DNA of 64,000 nucleotides from Anaeromyxobacter soli (GTDB taxonomy: Bacteria; Myxococcota; Myxococcia; Myxococcales; Anaeromyxobacteraceae), in NCBI RefSeq assembly GCF_022808855.1, contig NZ_JAKZLF010000016.1, forward strand, positions 1-64,000, in the 5' to 3' direction. Below are positions 1 to 10,486 of this stretch, one piece after another. The notes below the pieces were generated by a model. It ran no database searches, was not told the DNA's origin, and was given only the letters and a program-made list of their open reading frames with translations. Position 1 is the stretch's first letter, and every line of letters begins with the position of its first letter. Both the position numbers and the translations under genes were made by a program.

Positions 1-30
1 GGGGGGGGCCCCCGGGCCGCCGCCCGGCCC

Positions 31-166
31 AGGGATGCAATCCCTCCCGGCGGGGAACGGTCGCGAACCCGCGAAGCGGGCGCGACCGTTCACGGGCCCC
101 GCCGAGCGGGGGTGGGGCCCCGACGACGGCGGTCAGCCGTCGGCGGGGCGGGGGACGCAGTCCCCC
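31..166. repeat. cluster of five consecutive hairpins downstream of ftsH
   Basis: Five inverted repeats lie end to end. 31-45 has 6-bp arms and a GCA loop. 56-90 has perfect 10-bp outer arms enclosing a second 5-bp hairpin with a GAA loop. 94-120 has 7-bp arms. 124-142 has 7-bp arms. 150-166 has perfect 7-bp arms and again a GCA loop. The last begins one base beyond the ftsH stop codon (read on the minus strand) and could end its transcript, although no T-tract follows. The first and last share the pattern GGGRY-GCA-RYCCC. What the group does is unknown; a REP-like or transcript-stabilising element is one possibility. Confidence 0.75.
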
Positions 167-167
167 G

Positions 168-2027
168 CTAGACTACCGGCGCCGCCGCGGCGACGCGCGT
201 GCCCTCGGCGCGGACGCGGCCGAGCGTCGCGGCGAGGTCGTCACCGGCGAGCGTCTCGCGGCGCAGCAGCTCCTTCGCGGACTCCTCGAGGAGCGGGCGG
301 TTGTCGAGCAGGATCGCGCGGGCGCGCTGGAAGGCGGCGTCCACCGTCTCGCGCACCGCGACGTCGATCTCGCGCGCGGTCTCCTCGGAGTAGAGCCGCC
401 GCGTCCCGGTCACCTGGCCGAGGAAGCCCTCCGGCTCGGACTCGTAGGTCACCGGTCCGAGCGAGCCGTCCATGCCGTAGCGGGTGACCATGTTGCGCGC
501 GATGTCGGTCACCTTGGCGAGGTCGTCGGCGGCGCCGGTGGAGTAGTGGCCGAACACGACCGCCTCCGCGGCGCGGCCGCCGAGGAGCACGGCCATCTTC
601 GATTCGAGCTCCTCGCGCGTCATGAGGTAGCGGTCCTCGGTCGGCCGCTGGATGGTGTAGCCGAGCGCGCCGATGCCGCGCGGGATGATCGAGATCTTGT
701 GGACGGGGTCGGTGCCGGGCAGCGCCTGCGCCACGAAGGCGTGGCCCAGCTCGTGGTGGGCGACGATCTCGCGCTCGCGCGGGTTGAGGAGCCGGTTCTT
801 CTTCTCCAGGCCCGCGATGATGCGCTCGATCGCGACGTTGAAGTCCTCCATGGTGATCTCGTCGGCGTTGCGCCGGGTCGCGACGAGCGCCGCCTCGTTC
901 ACGAGGTTCGCGAGGTCGGCGCCGGTGAAGCCGGGCGTGAGCGCCGCCACCTCGTCGAGCTTCGTGCCGGGGGCGAGCTTCACCTTGCGCGTGTGGACCT
1001 CCAGGATCTGCGCGCGCCCGACGCGATCGGGCCGGTCGACGAGCACCTGCCGGTCGAAGCGCCCGGCCCGGAGCAGCGCCGGATCCAGGATCTCCGGCCG
1101 GTTCGTGGCGGCGATGAGCACGATGCCGACCGACGGGTCGAAGCCGTCGAGCTCGACGAGGAGCTGGTTCAGCGTCTGCTCCTTCTCGTCGTGGCCGCCC
1201 ATCATGCCGGGCATGGAGGCGCGGGCGCGGCCGAGCGCGTCGAGCTCGTCGATGAAGATGATGGCGGGGGCCTTCAGCCGGGCCTGCTCGAAGAGATCGC
1301 GCACGCGCGCGGCGCCGACGCCGACGAACATCTCCACGAACTCCGAGCCGGAGATGGAGAAGAAGGGGACCCCGGCCTCGCCGGCGACGGCCTTCGCGAG
1401 GAGCGTCTTGCCCGTGCCGGGCGGGCCGACGAGGAGGACGCCCCTCGGCATCCGCGCGCCCAGGCGGCCGTAGCGCTTCGGGTCCTTCAGGAACTCGACG
1501 ACCTCCTTCAGCTCCGCCTTCGCCTCGTCGACGCCGGCCACGTCCCCGAAGGTCACCTTGGTGTCGGTCTCGACGTACACCTTGGCCTTCGACTTGCCGA
1601 TGGCCATGAGCCCGCCGCCGGGCCCGCCGAGCTGCTTCGCCATGCGGCGCCCGAGGAAGACCCAGATCCCGAAGAAGAGCGCGATCGGGAGGACCCAGGA
1701 CAGGATGAGGGGGACGAGCTCGTTCTGGAAGCGGCCCGCGTAGACGACGCCGTGCTGGTCGAGCTCCTTCGCCATCTCCGGGTCGACCCGGGTGGTGACG
1801 AAGCGCGTCTTGCCGTTGAGCGGCTCCTTCAGCTCGCCCTGCACGTCGTCCTGCGAGACCACCACGCGGACGACCTTGTCCTCGCGGACGAGCTTCTGGA
1901 ACTCGCTGTACGGCAGGGTCTGGACCGCCTGCGACTGGGACCACCAGTTCTGCAGGAGCATGACCCCGAGGGCGGCGAGCAGGACGTAGCCGAGGTTGAA
2001 GCTGGTGGTCTTCTTGTCGAGGGGCAT
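168..2027 (-). CDS. ftsH: ATP-dependent zinc metalloprotease FtsH
   Basis: Membrane-anchored AAA+ protease that extracts and degrades membrane proteins and short-lived regulators. The 619-residue product has two N-terminal membrane segments (about 13-27 and 104-126) flanking the small periplasmic domain. The ATPase follows, with Walker A GPPGTGKT at 201-208, Walker B IIFIDE near 257-262 and the second region of homology [19 protein letters not shown] near 308-325. The peptidase has HELGH at 425-429 and a likely third zinc ligand at Asp502. The ATG at 2027 is chosen because GGGAG lies about eight bases upstream and it gives the usual FtsH N-terminus; the frame is open 56 codons further upstream without such support. 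Length and motifs are normal. It is divergent to the NtrC-type gene at 2179. Confidence 0.97.
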   Translation of the reverse strand: MPLDKKTTSFNLGYVLLAALGVMLLQNWWSQSQAVQTLPYSEFQKLVREDKVVRVVVSQDDVQGELKEPLNGKTRFVTTRVDPEMAKELDQHGVVYAGRFQNELVPLILSWVLPIALFFGIWVFLGRRMAKQLGGPGGGLMAIGKSKAKVYVETDTKVTFGDVAGVDEAKAELKEVVEFLKDPKRYGRLGARMPRGVLLVGPPGTGKTLLAKAVAGEAGVPFFSISGSEFVEMFVGVGAARVRDLFEQARLKAPAIIFIDELDALGRARASMPGMMGGHDEKEQTLNQLLVELDGFDPSVGIVLIAATNRPEILDPALLRAGRFDRQVLVDRPDRVGRAQILEVHTRKVKLAPGTKLDEVAALTPGFTGADLANLVNEAALVATRRNADEITMEDFNVAIERIIAGLEKKNRLLNPREREIVAHHELGHAFVAQALPGTDPVHKISIIPRGIGALGYTIQRPTEDRYLMTREELESKMAVLLGGRAAEAVVFGHYSTGAADDLAKVTDIARNMVTRYGMDGSLGPVTYESEPEGFLGQVTGTRRLYSEETAREIDVAVRETVDAAFQRARAILLDNRPLLEESAKELLRRETLAGDDLAATLGRVRAEGTRVAAAAPVV

Positions 2028-2162
2028 CGAGGGCTCCCGCCGCCAAAAGCGGCGTCTCCCGATCCGTAACCACCCTGCGGGCGATGACAAACACGAAATG
2101 TCGCAGCCAGACCTTCGGAAAAACGAGGGCGAGCGAGCGAGCGTCCCTGGGGGAGCGTCGGT

Positions 2163-2168
2163 TACACT
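2163..2168 (+). promoter_or_regulatory. candidate -10 element (TACACT) of the NtrC-type gene
   Basis: TACACT lies exactly 10 bases before the ATG at 2179, and no Shine-Dalgarno sequence lies between. The same spacing occurs at purL and purF, which suggests a nearly leaderless transcript. No good -35 hexamer is visible. Confidence 0.35.
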
Positions 2169-2178
2169 CTGGCCCCCG

Positions 2179-3582
<1,404 letters not shown>

Positions 3583-4092
3583 GTGACCGCGCTCGCCCTG
3601 GCGCTCGCGCTCGCCGCCGCGCCGCTCGAGTGCCCGCCCGGCGCCGAGCACCGCGGCCTCGCGCCGCCCGAGGGCTTCGAGGAGTGGTGCGAGGCGAAGG
3701 ACGCGGCGGGGCAGCCGCGCCGCGAGGGGCCGGCGCGCCGCTACTACGACGACGGCGGGCTGTGGGTCGAGGAGCGCTTCCGCGCGGGCAAGCGCGACGG
3801 CGCCTTCGTGGAGCACCACCGCGGCGGGGGCGTGGCGGTCGCGGGGAGCTACGCGGACGGCGCGAAGACGGGGCTCTGGACGGTGTTCGCCCCCTCGGGC
3901 GCGCGCGAGGAGGAGGCGGAGTGGCGGGACGGCGTCCCGCACGGGCGCTTCGTCGCCTACTGGCCGTCGGGCGCGAAGCGCACCGAGGGCCGCCGCTGCG
4001 GCGGCGTCCAGTGCGGCACCTGGCGCAGCTGGGACGAGCGCGGGAGCCTCGTCGGCAGCGGCGAGTACGGGGTGCCGTCGCTCACGCCCTGA
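3583..4092 (+). CDS. MORN-repeat-like exported protein
   Basis: A 169-residue protein with a hydrophobic Ala/Leu N-terminus (residues 2-14) that looks like a secretion signal. Four or so repeats follow, of the type YYDDGGLWVEERFRAGKRDG, then G-x-W-x-V-F-x-P-S-G and F-V-A-Y-W-P-S-G. These resemble the MORN or antitoxin-YwqK-like repeat, a short beta-hairpin module. The GTG start directly abuts the TGA of the preceding regulator gene, so translation is probably coupled. The function is not evident; such proteins are common in Myxococcota and may be periplasmic or surface scaffolds. Confidence 0.75.
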   Translation: MTALALALALAAAPLECPPGAEHRGLAPPEGFEEWCEAKDAAGQPRREGPARRYYDDGGLWVEERFRAGKRDGAFVEHHRGGGVAVAGSYADGAKTGLWTVFAPSGAREEEAEWRDGVPHGRFVAYWPSGAKRTEGRRCGGVQCGTWRSWDERGSLVGSGEYGVPSLTP

Positions 4093-4107
4093 CGAGGCGC
4101 GGACGAG

Positions 4108-4130
4108 GCGCCCCGGCATCCCCCGGGCGC
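4108..4130 (+). terminator. possible hairpin terminator after the MORN-repeat gene
   Basis: GCGCCC at 4108-4113 pairs with GGGCGC at 4125-4130, 16 bases after the stop codon. No U-tract follows, so the call is tentative. Confidence 0.3.
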
Positions 4131-4260
4131 GTGACGGGTGCGTGACGGATTTCCGAGGCTTCCGACGGCTTTGCGCAACTCCGGCCCCGCGCGCCGCGTG
4201 TAAGTGCTTGATCCGGGGCGAGACGCGCGCGGGCACGTGGGTTGCTCTCCAGACCCGCAG

Positions 4261-4776
4261 ATGTTCGAAGGCCTCGCCCTCGCCCTGCTCCTCTGCGCGC
4301 CTCCCGAGCTCGAGGCGCATCGCGCGGAGCTCGACGCCCTCGCCGGCCGGATCCAGGAGCTGAAGCTCCGCCAGATCCACGGCGAGAACGTGCGCCGCGA
4401 GCTGGAGCGGCTGCTCGTGCGCGCGCAGGAGGTCGCCGGCGCCATCGAGGCGGAGCTCCAGCGCGAGGGCGCGCTGCCGACGGCGCTGCCGCCCTCTCCC
4501 GACGAGCTGCGCGAGCGGGCCGACGCCGCCCGCGACGAGGCCGACCGCCTCGCGGCGGCGATCCACGCGCTCGACATCCGCATCACCACCGCGAGCAACG
4601 AGCTGCGCATGGCCCAGTTCGGCGCCTCGCTCACGACCGGGCAGGATCCGGAGCGCCACCGCCGGCTCCGCGTGCTCGTCGAGCAGCGGCAGCTCCTCGC
4701 GCACCGCCTGCGCCTCGTGCTCGCAGACGCGGCGCGGCTCGAGAGCGAGGCCAAGGCGATCGAGGGCGAGCGCTGA
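4261..4776 (+). CDS. small exported coiled-coil protein, function unknown
   Basis: I do not recognise a family. The ATG at 4261 gives 171 residues beginning with a short hydrophobic stretch (FEGLALALLLCAPPELEAH). A region rich in Glu, Arg, Ala and Leu follows, with heptad-like spacing that suggests a long alpha-helical coiled coil broken by a Pro-containing turn near residue 80 (LPPSPDEL). The frame is open 19 codons upstream, but that part has no export-signal character. A Cys at position 12 inside the hydrophobic start could be a lipid-attachment site, although the lipobox is poor. It stands alone between the MORN gene and a convergent unknown gene. Confidence 0.65.
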   Translation: MFEGLALALLLCAPPELEAHRAELDALAGRIQELKLRQIHGENVRRELERLLVRAQEVAGAIEAELQREGALPTALPPSPDELRERADAARDEADRLAAAIHALDIRITTASNELRMAQFGASLTTGQDPERHRRLRVLVEQRQLLAHRLRLVLADAARLESEAKAIEGER

Positions 4777-4931
4777 ACGAGGGTCGGCGGTTGGCGATCA
4801 CCTCGCGAACGGCGCCATCTTCCGCCGCCCGGGCGTGATCCTCTCCCGGTCCGTGAACGCGGCACCTCTCCGCGACGGAGGCCCCCGCGACGGCTCGAGC
4901 CGCCCCGTTCCGCGCCCTCGCTACCGGAAGC

Positions 4932-5453
4932 TCAGCTATCCCGGCGCGTCACGCGCCGGGGCGCGGACTCGCTCTCGAGGTAGGCGTCGAGCGCGGCCGA
5001 GGGGACCGGCACGGCGAGCCAGGTCGCGACGAGCGCCCCGTCGGCGAGCGCGATCCGCTGCTCGACGCCCGGCGTGAGCTGCACGGTCCCACTCGCCTTC
5101 ACGTCGTGTCCGGGCACCCACAGTGCGTACGCGAGCGAGATGTCGCCCGTCGCGTCGCGCACCGCCTCGACCCGGAACGCGACCCGCACCGCGCCCGCCT
5201 CGCCGGGCTCGTGGAGCACCACCTCGGCGGCCTTGCCGGCGGGGGCGATGATCCGCGGGCGCGCCACGACCTCGCCGCTCGGATCCCTGAGCTCCAGCGC
5301 GACGAGCTGGCCGGCCGAGCCGATCTCGCGCTCCGCGCGGGCGCGGGCGATCGCCCCGTGTGTCCGGACCGCCACCTCTGTCGAGGCGCCGCCGACCAGG
5401 AAGGCCGACACCAGCAGGAGACCGACGCGGGCGGCTGACGCGCGGGGGAGCAT
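4932..5453 (-). CDS. hypothetical exported protein
   Basis: A 173-residue protein from the ATG at 5453. The N-terminus (MLPRASAARVGLLLVSAFLVGG) reads as a signal peptide or single membrane anchor. The rest is beta-rich, with phrases such as LVALELRDPSGEVVARPRIIAP and RVAFRVEAVRDATGDISLAYALWVPG that suggest an immunoglobulin-like sandwich. I cannot name a family. An in-frame TTG six codons upstream is a possible alternative start. A perfect 8-bp hairpin at 4941-4959 lies inside the last codons and might also serve as a terminator. Confidence 0.6.
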   Translation of the reverse strand: MLPRASAARVGLLLVSAFLVGGASTEVAVRTHGAIARARAEREIGSAGQLVALELRDPSGEVVARPRIIAPAGKAAEVVLHEPGEAGAVRVAFRVEAVRDATGDISLAYALWVPGHDVKASGTVQLTPGVEQRIALADGALVATWLAVPVPSAALDAYLESESAPRRVTRRDS

Positions 5454-5569
5454 GGGACCGTCCGGCTGCAACGCACGTGCCCGTTCCGCCGTGCGGAATT
5501 TCGGGGGTTTGGGGAATTCTGGCGGGGGGTGCGCGTGGCATTCCCGAGGTGCCGCTCGGAAATCCGCGA

Positions 5570-7036
5570 TCAGGCTCTCCGCCAGCCCTCCCCCGTCTGC
5601 GTGACCCTCCCCTCGGACGCGAGCTTCTGGAGCGCGGCGAGGCAGCTACGCTCGGCGAGGGGGAGCGCCGCGGGCGGGGTGTCCGCGTAGGCGAGCGCCG
5701 TGACCGCGGGGAGCGAGCGCGGGGCGTCGTCGAGCGCAGCGGCGATGAGCGCCTCGCGCGCGTGGCGATGCGCGAGGTAGGCGCCGAGCCGCTCCGGCGC
5801 AGCGGGCGCGGGCGGCCCGTGCGCCGGGTAGAGCGTGCGGGGCCCGAGCGCGCGGAGCCGCTCGAGCTGCCGCTCGTACTCGGCCATGTCGCCCTCCGGC
5901 GGGTCGATGACGATGGTCGACAGGGTCGAGACCATGTCGCCGCACACGAGCGCGCCGGTGTCCTCGTCGAGGAAGGCGAGGTGCTCGCGCGCGTGGCCGG
6001 GCGTCTCGAGGACCCGGAAGCGGCCGCCGAGCAGCTCCCCGTCGCGCACCGGGCGCACCTCGACGCCTCCCGGCACGCGCCCGGCGGCGAGCCGGTGGCC
6101 GAGGACGGGCACGCCGTAGCGCTCCGCCACGCGGGCGACCGCACCGGTGTGGTCGGGGTGGACGTGCGTGAGCCACACCGCGCGCGGCGGCCGCCCCTCC
6201 GCGGCGAGCGCGTCGAGCATTGCGAGGAGCGCCGCCTGCTCCGCCGGATCGGACGCGCCGGGATCGACGACTGCGAGCCCGTCGCCGGCCGGGACGAGCC
6301 AGGCGTTCGTGTGCGTCGCCGGCGGGATCGTGGGCGTGCGCAGCGCGGCGAGGAAGAAGCCCTCCTGGAACTCGATGCGCCGGGAGACGAACGCGTCGCA
6401 GTGCGGCGGCGCCGAGAGCGCTGCGACGGACGGCTCGCCCGGGCGCGCGAGCACCCGCAGCGCGTGGAGGTTCGGCGGGTGGAGGAGCAGCTCGCCTGCG
6501 GCCCAGCGGCGGAGCGCCCGCGCCACCGGGACGAGCGCGCCGGCCGCGAGCTCGCCCGCCCACACCTCCGGGGCGTCGTGCGACGCGAGCCGGACGAGGA
6601 AGAGGCGCGCGTCGTAGCGGAGCGGCAGGTGCGGTGGGGTGATCCAGCGGCCGGCGGGGGCGAGGCGAGCGGGGTCGAGGGCGAGGCGGTGCCGCTCGAG
6701 GAAGGCGCGGAACGGGAGCGTCCCGTCGAGCACCGCGCGCCGTCCCTCGGCGAGCTCCGCCCGTGACGGCGCCTCGCCCGCGCGGCGCGCGAGGAGCACC
6801 CCCGTCTCCTCGAAGAGCTCGCGGGCCGCGCAGGCGACGAGCGCGGCCGCCTCGCCCGCGTGCCCGGGGACCTCCAGCTCCGCGTCCTCCGGATCGAGCC
6901 GCCCGCCCGGGAAGGCGTGAAACCCCGCCGCGAACCGCCGCTCCACGCCGCGGCGCACGAGGAACACCTCGCGGCCGGCGGGCCCGTCGCGGAACAGGAC
7001 GACCGCGGTGGCGACGGCGGCGGGCGAGGCGGTCAT
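5570..7036 (-). CDS. Nudix domain fused to a LACTB2-like metallo-beta-lactamase fold hydrolase
   Basis: A 488-residue two-enzyme fusion. Residues 1-200 form a Nudix domain: FPGG at 42-45 and REL-FEETG at 72-79 are the two halves of the Nudix box, separated by about 25 residues, as in NUDT19-type proteins, so a CoA-ester or similar pyrophosphate substrate is plausible. Residues 240-430 form a metallo-beta-lactamase fold with the metal motif HVHPDH at 291-296, a GHAREH segment, CGDM and a late PAHG. The last 50 residues look like the winged helix of the LACTB2 group. The ATG overlaps the stop of the upstream peptidase gene as ATGA, so translation is coupled. The substrate is unknown. Confidence 0.88.
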   Translation of the reverse strand: MTASPAAVATAVVLFRDGPAGREVFLVRRGVERRFAAGFHAFPGGRLDPEDAELEVPGHAGEAAALVACAARELFEETGVLLARRAGEAPSRAELAEGRRAVLDGTLPFRAFLERHRLALDPARLAPAGRWITPPHLPLRYDARLFLVRLASHDAPEVWAGELAAGALVPVARALRRWAAGELLLHPPNLHALRVLARPGEPSVAALSAPPHCDAFVSRRIEFQEGFFLAALRTPTIPPATHTNAWLVPAGDGLAVVDPGASDPAEQAALLAMLDALAAEGRPPRAVWLTHVHPDHTGAVARVAERYGVPVLGHRLAAGRVPGGVEVRPVRDGELLGGRFRVLETPGHAREHLAFLDEDTGALVCGDMVSTLSTIVIDPPEGDMAEYERQLERLRALGPRTLYPAHGPPAPAAPERLGAYLAHRHAREALIAAALDDAPRSLPAVTALAYADTPPAALPLAERSCLAALQKLASEGRVTQTGEGWRRA

Positions 7037-8256
7037 CGGATCCGCACGAGCTCCCGCTGGATCTTGGAGAACACCTTCGGCCCGTCGTCGGCGAGGAACA
7101 CGTCGATCTCGCTGCGCACGCCGAGCCCCTCCTCCGGCAGGTAGATGCCGGGCTCGATCGAGAAGCCGAGCCCGGGCACGAGCGGGCGGGTGTCGTGGGT
7201 CTCGAGGTCGTCGAGGTTCGCGCCGTCGCCGTGGACCGACAGGCCGATGGAGTGGCCGGTGCGGTGGACGAACTTCTCGCCGAAGCCCTGAGCGGCGATG
7301 TGATCGCGGACGACGCGGTCGACCTCCCAGCCCTGTAGCGTCTTGCCCTCGCGGTGGGCGCGCTCGAGCGCCGCGAGCCCCGCGTCGCGCGCGTCGGCGG
7401 TGACGCGGAAGATCCGCTCCAGCCGCTCCAGGGGCCGCTCGCCGCAGTAGCCGACCCAGGTGATGTCCGCGTACACGTCGCGGGGGCCCGTGCCGCGGGC
7501 CCACAGGTCGATGAGCACGAGGTCGCCCGGGCGGATGGGCGTCGGCGTCCGCTTCGAGGGCTCGTAGTGCGGATCGCCCGCGTGGGCGTTCACCGCCACG
7601 ATGGGCGGGTGGTCCGTCTCGAGCCCGGCGGCCGCGAAGCGCTCCATGAGGAACGCCTGCACGTCCGTCTCGAGCAGCGTCTCGCCGGCGCGGTGCGCCT
7701 CGCCGATGCGCGCGAAGGCGGCGTCCTTCGCGGCGTCGATCGCGGCGAGCGCGCGGCGGTGGCTCTCCACCTGCGCCGCGTCCCAGCGGCACAGGAAGCG
7801 CTGGACGAGCTCCGCCGAGGAGACGACCTCCACGCCGAACGTGCGCACGAGCTCCAGCGTCCCCGCGTCGACGCGCGAGAGGTACGGGATGGCCCCCTTC
7901 GGGAAGTACTCCATCGCCACGCGCGCGCCGGGCCGAAGGGCCCCGAGGAGCCGCCCGAGCGCGTCGAGCAGCGAGGCCCAGGAGGCGTACTTCTCGCGCC
8001 GCCCGGGGATCTCGGGCGGGAAGGAGCCGAGCTCGATGGCGTGCACGAGCGCCACGGCCTCGCCCGCCGCGGGCACGAGGTAGAACCAGCGCCGGGTGAG
8101 CATGTGGCCCTCGAGCCCCACCGCGCTCACCGCGGTCGGGTTCTGGCCGTGGAAGTCGTAGAGCAGCCAGGCGTCGAGCTTCGCCTCGGCGAGCGCGCGC
8201 TGCAGGGCGGGGAGGCCGGCGGCGGGGATGGGCGCGGCGGGGGTCGGAGAGGCCAT
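7033..8256 (-). CDS. M24-family metallopeptidase (Xaa-Pro aminopeptidase type)
   Basis: A 407-residue cytoplasmic protein with the pita-bread fold of methionine/Xaa-Pro aminopeptidases. The N-terminal creatinase-like half is about 1-190. The catalytic half shows the expected order of metal ligands: Asp in LVLIDLWARG, Asp in VYADITWVG, His in HRTGHSIG, Glu in FSIEPGIYLP and Glu in GVRSEID. These support a dinuclear metal enzyme that removes N-terminal residues next to proline, or acts on a related substrate. No signal peptide is seen. The stop overlaps the start of the Nudix/MBL gene (ATGA), and pyruvate kinase ends 23 bases upstream, so it is probably part of a five-gene minus-strand operon. 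Confidence 0.9.
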   Translation of the reverse strand: MASPTPAAPIPAAGLPALQRALAEAKLDAWLLYDFHGQNPTAVSAVGLEGHMLTRRWFYLVPAAGEAVALVHAIELGSFPPEIPGRREKYASWASLLDALGRLLGALRPGARVAMEYFPKGAIPYLSRVDAGTLELVRTFGVEVVSSAELVQRFLCRWDAAQVESHRRALAAIDAAKDAAFARIGEAHRAGETLLETDVQAFLMERFAAAGLETDHPPIVAVNAHAGDPHYEPSKRTPTPIRPGDLVLIDLWARGTGPRDVYADITWVGYCGERPLERLERIFRVTADARDAGLAALERAHREGKTLQGWEVDRVVRDHIAAQGFGEKFVHRTGHSIGLSVHGDGANLDDLETHDTRPLVPGLGFSIEPGIYLPEEGLGVRSEIDVFLADDGPKVFSKIQRELVRIR

Positions 8257-8279
8257 GTCGTCGAGGATCTCCCTGGGTG

Positions 8280-9743
8280 CTAGATGGGCACGCGGTAGCG
8301 CTGGGCCGGGCCGCGGTCCGAGGGGTGCGTGATCTCGTGCAGGCGGATGGAGTTCGTGGCGCCGGTGATGCCGAGCGGTGAGCCGTGGACGAGGACGACG
8401 CGGTCGCCGGGGCTCACGACGCCCTCCTCGAGCAGCCGGTCGGAGACGAGCTCGGCCATGAGGTCCGCGCTCTTCACCGGCTCCATGATGCGCGGCACGA
8501 CGCCCCAGTAGAGCGCGAGCCTGCGCCGGATCGACTGGTCGGGCGAGAAGGCGATGATCGGCACGCGCGGCCGGAAGTGCGAGAGGAGCCGCGCGGTGGT
8601 GCCGGAGAGGGTGAAGCAGCAGATCGCGACGGCGCCGGCGGCCTCGGCCGCCTCGCAGGCGGCGGCGGAGGTGACGAGGTTGAAGGGCGCGGGGCCGCGC
8701 GGGACGTCGAAGACCCCGGTCGTCGAGGGGCTCGTCTCCGCCTCGCGCACGATGCGGTCCATCATCTGCACGGCGTTCACGGGGAAGCGGCCGCTCGCGG
8801 ACTCGGCCGAGAGCATCACCGCGTCCGCGCCGTCCCACACCGCGTTCGCCACGTCGGAGGCCTCGGCGCGCGTCGGCCGGGGGTGCTCGATCATGGACTC
8901 GAGCATCTGCGTGGCGATGATGACCGGCTTCCCCGCGATGTTGGCGCGGCGGCAGATGTCCTTCTGGAGGAGCGGCACGCGCTCGGGGAGGATCTCCACG
9001 CCGAGGTCGCCGCGGGCGACCATGACGCCGTCGGCGGCCTCGATGATCGCGTCGATCGCCCCGAGCGCCTCCGGCTTCTCGATCTTCGCGATGACCGGCA
9101 CGATGCGGCCGGCGCGCTCCATCTCGTCGCGGCAGGCGCGCACGTCGTCCGCGGAGCGCACGAACGAGAGCGCCACCGCGTCCACGCCGTGGGCGAGCCC
9201 GAAGGCGATGTCGGCGCGGTCCTTGTCGGAGAGCGCCTCGGCACGCAGCGTCACGCCGGGCAGGTTGATGCCCTTGTGCTCGCGCAGGATGCCGCCCTCC
9301 ACCACCTCGCAGCGGGCCCGCACGCCGTCCGTCCCGAGGACCCGCAGCTCGATGAGGCCGTCGTCCACGAGCAGCCGGTCGCCCGGCCGGACGTCCTCGG
9401 CGAGGTGCGAGTACGTGGTGGAGACGCGGTGCGCGTCGCCCTTCACCTCGGCCTCGGTGGTGATCTCGATCTCCGCCCCGGGCTCCAGCCGGACGCCCTC
9501 TCGCCCGACGGCGAGCGGGCCGGTGCGGATCTTCGGGCCCTGGAGATCCTGCAGCACCGCGACGGCGCGGCCGAGGTGCCGCGAGGCCGTGCGGATGCGA
9601 TCGAGCATCTGGGCGTGATCCTCGTGGTGCCCGTGCGAGAAGTTGAGCCGCGCGACGTCCACCCCCGCGCCGAGCAGGCGCTGGAGGACGTCGGGATCGG
9701 ACGAGGCGGGACCTAGGGTGGCGACGATCTTGGCGCGGCGCAT
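8280..9743 (-). CDS. pyk: pyruvate kinase
   Basis: Converts phosphoenolpyruvate and ADP to pyruvate and ATP, the last step of glycolysis. The 487-residue product starts RRAKIVATLGPASS and contains the family landmarks in order: VARLNFSHG, KIRTGPL, the B-domain, the catalytic IAKIEKPEAL, ARGDLGVEI for the metal, and IATQMLESM with RAEASDVANAV. The usual MLSGETAxGxYP segment reads MLSAESASGRFP, a modest variant near the active site. The ATG at 9743 follows the preceding lipoprotein gene by 11 bases with no clear ribosome-binding site, so it probably depends on upstream translation. Confidence 0.95.
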   Translation of the reverse strand: MRRAKIVATLGPASSDPDVLQRLLGAGVDVARLNFSHGHHEDHAQMLDRIRTASRHLGRAVAVLQDLQGPKIRTGPLAVGREGVRLEPGAEIEITTEAEVKGDAHRVSTTYSHLAEDVRPGDRLLVDDGLIELRVLGTDGVRARCEVVEGGILREHKGINLPGVTLRAEALSDKDRADIAFGLAHGVDAVALSFVRSADDVRACRDEMERAGRIVPVIAKIEKPEALGAIDAIIEAADGVMVARGDLGVEILPERVPLLQKDICRRANIAGKPVIIATQMLESMIEHPRPTRAEASDVANAVWDGADAVMLSAESASGRFPVNAVQMMDRIVREAETSPSTTGVFDVPRGPAPFNLVTSAAACEAAEAAGAVAICCFTLSGTTARLLSHFRPRVPIIAFSPDQSIRRRLALYWGVVPRIMEPVKSADLMAELVSDRLLEEGVVSPGDRVVLVHGSPLGITGATNSIRLHEITHPSDRGPAQRYRVPI

Positions 9744-9754
9744 GGGGACATCGT

Positions 9755-10486
9755 TTAGCGCCAGGCGGCGAACTGCGTCCAGGCTTCTGCCTGGTTCCCG
9801 CAAGTTCCGCGCCGGTGCCAGGAGAGGGCGTGCAGGACGGTCCACCGCTCCGGGTCCGGCGCGGCGATCGACAGGTCGCCTCTTTCCCCACGGCTCAGGC
9901 TGATGACCTCGTCGTCGCCGGTCACCTCGAGGAAGTCGTAGTAGACGGGGCCACACTCCGCGGGCTCGAACTCGGTCCAGTCGTCGCGGACCCGGATCTC
10001 GAGCGGCCCGACGAGGATCGCGTCCGTGCCGCTCTCGCCCTCGTAGGCGGACTCCACGACCGCGAACTGGCGCACGTCCGCCGCGAGGACCCCGGTCGTC
10101 TCGATGCGGAAGCCGGGGTAGTTGAGCGGCTCGCCCACGGGGCCCTTGCCGGCGGGATCGGAGAGGAGCGTCACCGTGAGCTGCGCGCCGTCGAACTGCG
10201 CCGGGTACGCGAGCCCGCCCGTCGCGTCCGCGCGGAAGCTCAGCGTCACGTCGAAGGGTTCACCGCCCCCCTCCGGCACGACGCCCGCGACGCGCAGCAC
10301 CGTCGGCTCGAGTAGCGCGCCGGTCCCGGTGAAGCGGAAGGCGGCCCGCGCGTCGAGGAGGAAGCTCCCCGCGTCCGAGCGGGCGACCTCCACGTGGAAC
10401 GGCCTCGTCTCGACGTCGCGCGTCTGGCAGGCCGCGAGGGCCAGCGCGAGGGACAGCGCGGCGGCGCTAGATCGCGAACCCGGCAC
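9755..10486 (-). CDS. predicted lipoprotein, function unknown
   Basis: A 243-residue protein. The GTG at 10486 is preferred because GGAGG lies about four bases upstream and because it yields a lipoprotein signal: a short n-region, SLALALAAC as hydrophobic core and lipobox, and Cys at about residue 19. The mature part is beta-rich (FHVEVARSDAGSFLLDARAAFRF and so on) and has two further Cys near the end that could form a disulfide. No family recognised. It overlaps the end of the outer-membrane-like gene upstream by 20 bases, which argues for coupled expression and a shared envelope role. Confidence 0.7.
   Translation of the reverse strand: MPGSRSSAAALSLALALAACQTRDVETRPFHVEVARSDAGSFLLDARAAFRFTGTGALLEPTVLRVAGVVPEGGGEPFDVTLSFRADATGGLAYPAQFDGAQLTVTLLSDPAGKGPVGEPLNYPGFRIETTGVLAADVRQFAVVESAYEGESGTDAILVGPLEIRVRDDWTEFEPAECGPVYYDFLEVTGDDEVISLSRGERGDLSIAAPDPERWTVLHALSWHRRGTCGNQAEAWTQFAAWR

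Noticed and set aside
4941-4959. Independent terminator between convergent genes
   Set aside because: The perfect 8-bp hairpin lies inside the final codons (RRVTRR) of the minus-strand gene, so its symmetry may come from the Arg codons. I mention it there but do not list it as a terminator.
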